In this document: piece after piece, positions 1-10,004 of the stretch
How the letters are laid out: the number at the start of each line of letters is the position of its first letter
Position numbering within the stretch: position 1 is the stretch's first letter
Source of the DNA: Liolophura sinensis
Lineage: Eukaryota > Mollusca > Polyplacophora > Chitonida > Chitonidae
Reading direction: 5' to 3'
NCBI RefSeq assembly: GCF_032854445.1
Contig: NC_088306.1
Coordinates: 2,724,373 to 2,788,372, forward strand
Length of the DNA: 64,000 bases
The notes under the pieces: generated by a model
What the model saw: the letters and a program-made list of their open reading frames with translations, nothing else
Told to the model about the DNA's origin: nothing
The model's database searches: none
Translations under genes and position numbers: made by a program

Positions 1-40
1 ATTGGTTGGGGACAAGTGATCTCCAATGAACTTCATGTAT

Positions 41-309
41 TTATCTATTTATTTATTTGACTGGTGTTTTAAGTCGTACTCAAGAATATTTCACTGATAC
101 TATGGCAGTAGGATTATGGTAGGATGAAAATGGCCAGAGCCCAGGGGGAATCCATGACCATCTGCAGGTTGCAGCCAGACCTTCCCTTGTATGGCTGGAA
201 AGGAAGCCAGCATGAGCCGAACTTGAACTCACAGCCACCACATTGGTAAGAGGCTCCTGGGTCATTGCACCATGCTGGCGTGCTAACCACCTCAGCCATG
301 GAGACTCCC
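41..309 (-). mobile_element. tRNA-derived SINE, family 1, full length with target-site duplication
   Basis: A complete minus-strand copy. Its 3' tail (TTTA-rich at 41-60) is followed by a conserved 3' part and, at the right end, a tRNA-like head containing a B-box-like GAGTTCAAG (seen as CTTGAACTC) and an A-box region. It is flanked by a perfect 14-bp duplication, TGAACTTCATGTAT, at 27-40 and 310-323, the mark of retroposition. The same family recurs at 20.1, 54.1 and 60.1 kb. It encodes no protein; frames through it are chance. Confidence 0.88.
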
Positions 310-520
310 TGAACTTCATGTATGATGGCCCAAACAGCTATGCAAAAGCTGCTGATCACCTGTTGCTCCTGTCAGTGTCGGGAATGTGTCCTATGGTGAG
401 TGAAAGACATATATACTATTTGGTTAAAGTTTGTTCTCCTAAAAAGGTTTCCCACAGCATACCTGGCTTACCACCCACCATCTACCCTCAACAAATCTTG
501 TGTTTATTCTTAGAAACCAC

Positions 521-633
521 TTATGGCCAGAGAAGAAGCCAGCATGAACTTGAACTCACGGCACCTTCATTGGTAAGACCCTCCTGGGTTATTGTGTCAT
601 ACTGGTGTGCTAACCCTTCGGCCATGTAGGCCC
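521..633 (-). mobile_element. SINE family 1, head fragment
   Basis: This repeats the tRNA-like head half of the element at 41-309 in the same orientation: 'GCCAGCATGAACTTGAACTCACGG', then a diverged 'CATTGGTAAGACCCTCCTGGG' stretch. The tail half is missing, so it is a truncated or eroded copy. It lies downstream of the leftward repeat-protein gene. Confidence 0.7.
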
Positions 634-2034
634 TTTCATTTTTACTACTAATTTCCAATCAAAATCTTGACAATCAAGAATGACTAAATTAAAATTAATT
701 TAAAAGAGGAAATATGCTAGTTTTATTTGCTGTACAGAGTGAACAAAAAACTACACGTAAATGAGATCTTGTCTGAACTCCACAATACGGTAATGATTTC
801 CAATCCAAGCAGCCTTTATATTTGCTGTGTGTTATGTGTACATACAATATAGCTTCTCTCAACAATTTTCACCTTACCCAATTATTCTCAACCATGAAGC
901 ATATTCACATACATGCAACTTTTATTTACCTTGACATGTATGTAGGCCTAGACGCAGGAAATCTTCTACTTCAGCCACAAAATATGCACTTTGTGGTAAT
1001 TTTTCAACATTTAGTGGTCCTTTTTCATGTTACTTTTTACAATCTGAACCAAACTGTGTCAGCTGTCTTTCAGTTTGTGGACAGCATATCACATTTTCAT
1101 TTATCTCTGCACTACAATCATGCATTAAGAACATATCTTTACATAAAAAGATCCTAAAAAATATCTATTCACGAAAGAATTAACATCGAGTACATAAAGG
1201 CACTATGAAGACTGACGAATCTGACACACACATTACAAAATATTCTCTACAGGTAGGCTCACAAAAGTCATACTTCATTTTCAAGACTAAAGTAGTTAAA
1301 TATTATACCAAAACAAAGGTATAATTTTTACATGAATCATAAGCATTTTTTATGATCTTGCAACAATTGTCATTAAAACCCATAGGATTTTCAATGTCAT
1401 AGCACCAACAGCCAATTTACACTCCCGTAATCTAACTGTTATCTGGTACATATATATTGAAATTAAATTATATTGAAACATTTATGAGAAACATTACATG
1501 CATATTTTACTAGATATCATAATCTCAAAGATTTAACATTGACACGTATAGATGCCCATAAAATAATTTATAAATTAGTTTTGTATTAAAGCAGCAAAAG
1601 CAGGACATAAGGAGTTTTTATCAAAAGGTGCATGTACACATACCATTCAATCATGTAATGAATCTACCACTGATGCTTATAAAAAAGCAACCAATTGTAC
1701 AATCTTAAATATGCTGCAACTACTGCCAAGCAACAGATATGCAAAATGTTATGTAGCAGCATTCAGGTTGTAAGGTATCTAAATATTTCATTTGAACAAG
1801 CAATCCACTAGATAACTGTAAAAATATATATCAGGACTTCAAAAAATCTCTCAGCAAAACAATCAACAACAATTTAAAAAAAAAAAACATTTCACAAAAA
1901 TGCAGAAAGGAGCACTGGAATGATTTTTGAATCACCACAAATGACCCTATTTTTCCCTACTTCCCTATATTTCCCTACATGTACTACCCCATACATGGAT
2001 TTCCCTATTTCACCTATTTTCTTATACCAGTTGT
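634..2034 (-). other. Probable 3' flank or 3' UTR of the leftward repeat-protein gene
   Basis: AT-rich sequence without a convincing reading frame or splice sites. It follows directly on the stop codon of the leftward gene, so part is probably its 3' UTR. TTTATT (AATAAA on the minus strand) occurs near 717 and 918, but the cleavage site cannot be assigned from sequence. The longest frame here (822-1157, plus) has no recognisable content. Confidence 0.4.
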
Positions 2035-3021
2035 CTAGCTTTTCACCACAGCTTTGTACAGTTTCCGTGTCACACCCACAGATGGCACCAGAGTACGAGC
2101 GAACTGTCCTTTCAGCAGTGATCCCATCGATCCTTTGTTTAACTTTGCATTTTTCTTTGCCTCGTATGTGTTTGTCCGGGGGTGGGTGGTTTTTGGAGAC
2201 TGCGGGAGCTTGCTTGCTTCATGAACAAGCCGGTGACATTCGACCGCCCTTTGTCCAGGTTGGCGGACTCCTCTCCTTCCGGCTTGACTCGCGCTTGTTG
2301 ACGTGCAGAATTCGGCAGTTGATAATTCGTCACCATGGTCCCCATTCTCTTTCCACGATCTAGATCTGCGTTTTTCCTCGCCTTCAGGCTTCACACGTGG
2401 TTGGGTACGACATGACAACGGCGTCTCTCCATACTTGTTCATTATCTTCTTCATCCTCCTCCCTTTTCCCACGTCGGCATTCTCTTCTCCATCCGGCTTC
2501 ACACGAGGCACCGGGCGTGACGACTCGGGTAACTTTTTGGGATCATGAAGAAGTCCACTCATCCTCCCTCCTTGGTGAACTTCGGCTGTTTCTTCGGCCT
2601 CAGGCTTAACACGTGGAACTCTACGTGCTGAGCGCGGCAGTTCGTAGCTGGACATAACAGTGGCCATGCTGGAGCCTTTATGGGCAATGGCAATTTCCTG
2701 TGCCTCAGGCTTGACCCTGGGGACAGGCTGAGCATCAGCCCTGGGGGTCGTGGTCCCGCTAAGGAGGCCTCCCACAGAACCTGTTCTGTGATACTCCATC
2801 AGTTCTTTGGACATTTCTGACGGACACCTAGTAACTCGTCTTGGTGACTCGACGATCTGAGGCTTGTCTGTGAACAAGCACAGTGTGCCTTTGTGTTTTT
2901 TGGCTATTTCTTCTGCCTCTGGTTTTACTGCTCTGAGTGCCCTACCGGGAGACTGCCCACCCCCATTCTTGTCATACCCAGGATATGGTGCCGTCAATGC
3001 TCTCTCTAACACAGTTGCCAT
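2035..3021 (-). CDS. Uncharacterised repeat protein, paralogue A (frame-scrambled internal unit)
   Basis: A 328-codon open frame on the minus strand; its ATG (3019-3021) follows a likely acceptor. I do not recognise the family. It is built of about seven degenerate units of 33-40 residues with core 'RVKPEaEE.A..hKG..M..ll..y...p...R.vPR', strongly charged and probably disordered, with no signal peptide or membrane segment. The rightward gene at 28.4-32.6 kb encodes the same kind of unit (EA..NAE.NKGSM..I...Y) and is its paralogue. Residues about 216-281 do not fit the repeat. In that stretch the next frame gives perfect units (GKRMGTMVTNYQLP, ARVKPEGEESANLDKG), bounded by a T5 run (2371-2375, plus strand) and a G5 run (2178-2182). 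Either two offsetting one-base indels or assembly errors explain this. After the shift the original frame resumes with TYEAKKNAKLNKGSMGSLLKG. Confidence 0.72.
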   Translation of the reverse strand: MATVLERALTAPYPGYDKNGGGQSPGRALRAVKPEAEEIAKKHKGTLCLFTDKPQIVESPRRVTRCPSEMSKELMEYHRTGSVGGLLSGTTTPRADAQPVPRVKPEAQEIAIAHKGSSMATVMSSYELPRSARRVPRVKPEAEETAEVHQGGRMSGLLHDPKKLPESSRPVPRVKPDGEENADVGKGRRMKKIMNKYGETPLSCRTQPRVKPEGEEKRRSRSWKENGDHGDELSTAEFCTSTSASQAGRRGVRQPGQRAVECHRLVHEASKLPQSPKTTHPRTNTYEAKKNAKLNKGSMGSLLKGQFARTLVPSVGVTRKLYKAVVKS

Positions 3022-3396
3022 AATGTATGATTGATGCTGAAGACCTATGAATATTCACTGTTATCTGGAATATACAACAGGAGCAGAAACATTACCGAAA
3101 CAATAAACAATACCGAATTCATAAACATTACATCTGACTCAGATTAAGCAGCCTGAATATATCTACTCCAGCAACTACATTTCAACCTCTACCTCATCTA
3201 ATATCCTGACACTCATCGGTTGAACGAGGAGGAAGATTGAAACAGTTACAGCCAGCAAGCTGAATTTTTCCAACATTCAAAGTAAACAAAAAACCATGCA
3301 GTTGTTGGTTCTAAAACGCTAACACCGCAGATAAACATATAAACAACATCCATTTCAACGCTTCCAAGGGACTAGCACGCTAAAAGTAATACTTAC
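3022..3396 (-). other. Inferred 5' intron of the leftward repeat-protein gene
   Basis: On the minus strand a strong donor (CAAG|GTAAGT; plus-strand ACTTAC at 3391-3396) is followed about 350 bases on by AG acceptors (exon could start at 3044 or 3036) just before the ATG. This implies a non-coding first exon to the right of 3397. RNA data would be needed to fix the acceptor. Confidence 0.5.
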
Positions 3397-3500
3397 CTTG
3401 CCGCGTCGAGTTGACGACACCAGGCTGTTGTTGTTGTTGTGAAAGACGAATGTATGCACGTCGACGACGAATCCCGCTTTACTCAGTTTGAAGTTTCAAT
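3397..3500 (-). other. Inferred non-coding first exon of the leftward gene (5' end uncertain)
   Basis: A CG-containing stretch right of the consensus donor, unlike the AT-rich flanks, with a TTG/CAA-rich segment. The transcription start cannot be read from sequence, so the right boundary is approximate. Confidence 0.35.
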
Positions 3501-6089
3501 ACTTGAGTCAATTGTGGTTCAGAACATCGTTTTTATGCCTCATCGGTTTCCAGTCAAATTAATTAATCCCTATCATCGATTTAAGTGAAAGATATAAAGC
3601 GATTTGTGACAGATAATTGCCAGTCGGTTGCCACAGAAACATCAACAAAACATGTCACAACGCGCACTTGTCAAAAGTAGCTGGTTGCATGCAAAAAACG
3701 AAATACGGAGTTTGGTTTAATTTTAATTTTTTTTCTTTTCACCAAGGGCAGCTCATTTACTGATAGAACCTTAATCGGACATTAGAATGTTTACAGCTTA
3801 AGGACATTTAAACAACCCAACGATTTTACGGCGAAAAGAAGTCCTTAATTCAGTATTTGAGTGTTGTGCGTAGCTCGCGTTATATATTCATATATAACCC
3901 AGTATACATCAATAAAAGGTGTCTGGATAGCAAACTGAAGCCGTGTGCCGAAATATTGAGTCAAAATGAGCGTTTCGTTTTTCGGCGTTACACTACTCGT
4001 ATAAATATATGTTGCGTTGTGCGGGTTTTCAATTTTCAGAACACACTCATATACAAACGAATATAATTTTATATAATAACACGAAAAAAAACAAAACAAA
4101 ACAAAAAACAAGTTAACAACAAACAAACCCGTAACTGCATATGTTAATTTCTAATTAATAAGGTTATGTGTTGAGTTACAGCATGTGTGTCTTATCTGCG
4201 CCATAAAGTTAATATTCTAGTAGTTCCGTCTAAATGGCTACAAGGGCATGCCGATTTTAGAGAACAGGTTTAATTTAGCATAACTAATTAAGTGATAATG
4301 GTTCATTTCTGAGATATGATCTAGGCCTAGATAGTTCAGATGAGATTGCTGATGGATATCATATATCTGTGCAAAGTCTTACCATATTGTCGCTGTAGCC
4401 GCCAGAAATACTGTAGCGGTAACTGATGTTTATTTCATTTTGTTTAGTTGGTTGAAGACATATGTACAGTAAAGGCATAGCAATTTAAATTTTTCCTAGC
4501 CCAAAGGAGTTCTTTTTTCTACGCTGAGCGATGCCTTGTGTATACATGTAGCTTTCTACACACAAAAAAGTGATGTGAAATTAATGACGACAAAATACAC
4601 GCTTTAGACCAAACTGTAGGCAACCAGAATTAAACCCTGTATAGAGGTGTTCACGTGTCACTCCTGTAATTTTGAAGGCAATTCACGTTGACCTGCGAGA
4701 TTTCGCATTACATGAACTGTTTCCCAACCAATCAGTATTGTTTGTAGGCCCTACCACGGAGGTATCACAATGTACAGCTATTCTGCAGGATAGAATGTAG
4801 GCTATACGACGGTTTCAGTGTATTGGTGACTGCGGGTGTCCAACTTGTTTGTGAGGGCTAGCCTTAGTCTTAGCTTTACAAAATCGTTTGCAGGTTGAGC
4901 CGTTTGAATACAGAATGCATCTATTCTGTGATTGCATGGTGTAACGAGATTGGAGATTTTTTTATCATAGCAATTTGCCCCTGGTCTGGTTTTCAATTTT
5001 AAGATAACATATGGGTCTTTATTTCCGTTGCTTTTTGCTTGTATTATTTTGTGCTGTGGAGTACTCAGTATGAAATACAGAAAAACATGTATTATTTTCA
5101 TTATGTCATTATGTAACAGTTTAAGATATAAAAGGAATGTGTGTTGATATTAATATTAATGTTAATATTAATTGTATGTATACAGTATACATGGATATGT
5201 TTTAAATAAATTTTTAAACCAAATTATGGAAATTATAAATTTATATTTTAATCCATTCCATATGAATAAATATTTACATTAATAATTTCAATCATCAATT
5301 TTGATAAGTAATTTTAAATCTAAAATTTATAAACTGTAAATTTGGAATTGAATATTGCAATTTTAAATGTGAAATTTGTAATTTTCAGATTTGAAAACTG
5401 TAATGCCTACTTATAAAATTTTAATTACAATGTTTACAATTTGAATGTTACATTTTAAAAAAGAAATTTTAAAAAGTTGATTTAAGAATTTTGTCCCTTA
5501 TTCTATGCAGTCTAGGCATATAAGGTAGTACAAAACCACCACTGGTAGGCAATATGCATTCATGCAAAGATTTCTTTTACAGAAAACAGTAAAGTTACTA
5601 GCATATGCAACCTAAGTCAATTGTTCACCACAATTCACAAACTGTTTTATTTTACCTCTGTAAAAATAAAAAGTAAAACTATTTATGCGGAGAAAACTTT
5701 TTTTCTCTCTACATAGGTCTGTGTTACCCTTACAAAATCACTACTGGCATTTGCATTTTGTCAGAAAATGAACGGCTCTAGAAATTTGACACACTTGACC
5801 TTAATCTATCTCAAAACACCTTTATTCCAGTAACTGCACAGGAAAAGTAACCAGACTGGAGCATGGTCAAAAAAAAAAATCATGGATTCATGGATTTCAC
5901 ACATTTGGCTGTGTCAATTTTTCATCTACTAAATCGAAATCAAAAGGCGCTCGGATTTTCTTCGAAATTTTGGCAGAAACAGAGAAAGGTTTTTTGTTAA
6001 TTTAAATCTCTTCTTAAGATTCCCGAGTACTACTGAAAGGCTATACTTTCAAGGGAGATAACCTTTACATACATCATCTTTTCGACGGA
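3501..6089. promoter_or_regulatory. Divergent spacer between the two repeat-protein genes
   Basis: About 2.6 kb separates the inferred first exons of the two divergently transcribed paralogues. No coding region is supported. The 5140-5480 part is extremely AT-rich, with recurring AATTTTAAAT and AAATTTGT-like words. The spacer must hold the promoters of both genes if the first-exon calls are right. I cannot identify specific factor sites. Confidence 0.35.
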
Positions 6090-6150
6090 GTGAATGCCCT
6101 TGCGAGTCAGCGTTGCAGAACTAATCGGAGAGATTTTGTCCACGAGTGAG
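6090..6150 (+). other. Inferred non-coding first exon of the rightward gene
   Basis: The stretch ends in a near-consensus donor (GTGAG|GTAAGC, intron starting at 6151), and no in-frame coding continuation is visible. The matching acceptor is TTCTTCTGTTGCAG, ending at 28219, just upstream of the ATG at 28361. Pairing them gives a first intron of about 22 kb. An AAGGGAGATAAC motif sits just upstream (about 6050). The left boundary is a guess, and the exon could belong to another transcript. Confidence 0.35.
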
Positions 6151-7670
6151 GTAAGCACATCAAGTCACTGTTTTAAATTTCTGTAAACACGTCGTCTTTT
6201 GTCCGCTCATTACAAGATTTATATCTGTCAGTCATACAGTGTAATTATGATTTTGCTTGATGTTCATTTGGTCTAAATTGTCAACTGTCTGTCGGTGTTT
6301 CGCGAATCATGTTATCTGAAATTTCTTTGCACAGCCGACATTTTGGCGGCAAATCCTGAGGCGTTTCCTCCATCCAAATGTATTTTGCCTCACCTGGGCT
6401 ACATTGATTATGGATAAGAACAACATATTTAGTAAGGTTGGTGTTTGGGATATGTTAAACAGCTTGTGCTCTATGAGTATTGCGGCAGTTTGGTGATGTT
6501 TAATCAACATTCCGCTGATGTCCATCTTGAAATTCTCCCATGCTACAACAACGACGCCGGGCTGGGGCTAAGAGATGACGTCAATAAAAAAAAAAAGAAA
6601 AAAAAAAGAACAACACTATCTACAAAAACAATACTGCCGCTCCTGTATTTGTCTGTATATGGGAGTTCCTCTAGGGTGGATCATGAAAAGAACTATATTC
6701 AGGATAAGTTCATTGGTTTGTTGTGGTTATGTGCAGAAAATGGCAACAAGATTAAACATGTCCTTAGTGTACAGTAGGCATTTCTGTATTAAAGGTAGTC
6801 GCAGTTGTAATGACTGGGTTGATCCTTTTGTTAGTTAGTGATCCCTTTCTCAGATGGTCATTGTGACAAACTGTTTTTTCAGTGAATTGCTGTCACTGAC
6901 ACATGTGCAGCAACCTCAACTGTAAAATTCCCACACAATCCACAATCCATGTCAGTGCATATATGTAAGTACCATCCACAAAGACTTGAAGCCTGCATTA
7001 GCCTAATCTTATTATACAGTGACAGCCATAATCCTGTTAGCTGCAAACATGTGTGTTAATCCTATAATCCTCTACTTGTGAGTAGTTACCTCTCACTCAC
7101 AATCCGTCATAAACTGCTCATTGTTGAGTTGTGATTTTGTGTGATATCAATTTTGGGGTCACGTTTTGAAATATTACTTTAAATAAAACCTGGGAGTCGT
7201 TATTTGTCCCTTATGATCCAGTCTTTTATTGAAAATGCGTGTAGTGAATTGATAATTTTGATTGGATGAGGCTATGTACGTACATGTAGGGTATCTAAGT
7301 GTTGTGTTTGTGTGGTTCTCCATCAGCTTTTTGAAATTAAGCTATTGAATGATGAATGTCTTTCATTATTTCGTTACATTGCTAGTAATGCGAAACATCT
7401 TGGCCAAAGGGTCATTAAGCAGTCTTATATTCAAGCCGATTTAGTGTTAACTTGTTGCATTATTGTATAGATTTAAACTTAAAAGTCACTTTTTAATGTT
7501 TAACTGGAAGTCTATGTTATCTCTATGTATTAAAATTAAAATTTCCTGCAGTAACTCCCAATTTTTTGCCAGACTTAAGTCTATGAAACTTGTTTTGTCT
7601 ATGTTGCTTTCACTTTTTGTTATGAAAATTAGATCCATACACGTTAAGAGTTTAAGCGGTATCTGTTGTG

Positions 7671-7756
7671 TTACCCGATACTGCTGAACCTTGTTTCATG
7701 CCGAGTCAAATTTGGTTTGACGAGGTACAAAACAAGATTCAGCAGTGTCGGGTTAA
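7671..7756. repeat. Long near-perfect inverted repeat (hairpin, arms about 40 bp)
   Basis: The left arm starts TTACCCGATACTGCTGAA and the right arm ends TTCAGCAGTGTCGGGTTAA. Arms of about 40 bp pair with only a few mismatches around a very short loop, and weaker pairing continues a few bases outward. It could be a small fold-back or MITE copy or an RNA hairpin. It matches no miRNA I can recall. Confidence 0.7.
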
Positions 7757-9984
7757 ACAACAAACACCAAGAGGAGGGTGTTAAAGTCTATCCTACCCCG
7801 AAAAATGAAGAAAATGAGGCAAAATCGGTATATTTCATGCAGCTTTTTGCTGCCGTTCTCTTTCCCTCCCTCCACAGAGTTCATACATTTTAGATCAATC
7901 AGCGGCAAGCTAATTCCATTGCAGTTGACCTAGATACATCAAAGCTACATATGGATGACATCGTGTCTCATTGTTGAGTGACATAGGGATGTAAAATTAC
8001 ACTGTACATGTAATATGACGTCATATCGCTGAGCCCGAGTTGAAACGTCACGATACAAATGTTTCTTTTTCCACGTCATTACGTCTGGGTGTAAACTTTC
8101 AAAAATCTAGAAACAGAAGCAATATCTATAAACTGTGCAAAATAACACTTTTATCACTGAAGGAAATTCCGATAGTTCACCTTTATATGAATCACAAAAG
8201 CAAATCTAACAAGTAAACAAACTCAAATTCTTTTATTTGTAGACATAAACAGTATGAAATCATGTGTACTTAGGAGGGTAAACGTACCGGCTGATCATCT
8301 TTATTTCATGTGTATATTTGCACACGGCCCGCAACTAACAGCGAGGTATAATTCACATCTACATGCACTTCTATATTTTGTGGACCCCAAATCCCCACAT
8401 GAAACAAGCAGCTACAGGTATCAAGAATGAATACAACTTGTCAGTGTGTGAGATTGCTGGTTATGAGGAAAAGGTTGTGATGATGGTACAATAGAACTAG
8501 ACTGCTACAATTAAAGCTAGACTGCTTGTATATATACATGTATATATGTCGCCAAGATTTAGAAAGATCTAGACTGCTTCATGCTGTCTTATTTCTAGGA
8601 CTGTTAGCATTAAGCTTTAGTGGATTTTCGTGCTTTGTTACTTTCAATGAGGAATTTAGTGATAGCTGATCAAATACAGCCTGTTGATTTAGTGTTGATC
8701 AGTGAATTGGCTTGCTTAATTCCTTTCTTTATTATTGTCTGAGTGGCCTGCATATCTGTGTGCAAAGTAATGGTTACCCAGTAAATTTGGCCTACAGAGA
8801 ACCACTTATTGTGAACTAGCATGCACACGAGAAGCTTCTGGTCGCCGACCATCCCACCTGGTCCGAGGGAAGAATGTTCCCTTGGGTTAACCTGTATTTA
8901 CCTGGATTCTGCTGTAAGCCCACCCTGTGCGGGATCATTGTAACCTTGGGAATTGACCTGAACCTCTAATAAGAAAGGGGAGAGCAGTTCACCTTGTCTG
9001 ACGCCTTGCCCTAGTCTACCAATATAGAGATGTGAAACACAAAGCTGGGAGCTTGTTGATTACACTCAGGTTTAGATGCTGAATTTTGTGTTTTGTCTAG
9101 TGTCCAATACTTAATAAATTGAAACAAACACTGAGGTCCAGAAAATCTTTAGTCTTCGTGGTTTTCATTTGATATTTTGTTGAAAGTACTTATAAAATGT
9201 TTTGAAAACATTCATTTGATTTTATAGGTATCTTTTCACAGATGCTTGTACCTAACATTGACACAGGTCTACATAACATGACATATAAATCATTTGTGTG
9301 AAGCAATTTGGTTACTTACTTTATACAATTAGTGATTTCAGAATGTAGAGTTATTTCCTTATGATATATGCTGTTAATGCACATTCTGTCATATAACAAA
9401 ATCTAATGACTGCCTTCAAATAGTACCTATTTATGCATAGTAAGGGTCAAACTGCAGTGGACATGTGTTGTGTGTTCAAGTTATTTTTGAGGGGTTGACT
9501 AATTAAATTCTAGCCATGTTAACGATAGGTAACCAAGTCTTTATTACATATTAAGCATGGTCAAGAAAAATATGTTACAGGTACAACTACAGTATGTACA
9601 TGTAAAGAATGTGAGAATTTTGATGTCGTACCATACAACACACAAAAACCCAGTTTAATGTTTTTTTTTTAATCATGACCTTCCTTTTTACCTGTACATG
9701 TACAGTGATTTGTACATTCACCTTTGACTTGTTTTATTTGTGTGATCAACAGCCCAAGGCCTAGAGTTTCTTACGGTCTTGTCTTGCATGTACGGTACCT
9801 CTGACGAGGTCACTGCTAATTCTAAACTGACGTGACCTGACCTAGTACAGTAACACACACCTATATATGGACATTTACCTGTAACGAGGTAATTGATACA
9901 GCTGCCGTGTACTGATTTATTCAGTCTGTACTGACAACAGGTAATGTTCTTGGCAGGTGATTTGTTGCATCTTTCCCCTATCAT

Positions 9985-10004
9985 TGCCCCCCCCCCCCCC
10001 CTCC
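9985..10004. repeat. Poly-C tract
   Basis: A run of C residues broken near its end by CTCCC, in non-coding sequence. Confidence 0.9.

Noticed and set aside
822-1157. A 111-codon plus-strand frame.
   Set aside because: AT-rich, no recognisable domain or splice context; probably chance within the 3' flank of the leftward gene.
7671-7756. Calling the hairpin a conserved miRNA gene.
   Set aside because: Neither arm matches a miRNA I can recall beyond seven bases, and the near-perfect arms with almost no loop are unlike typical precursors.
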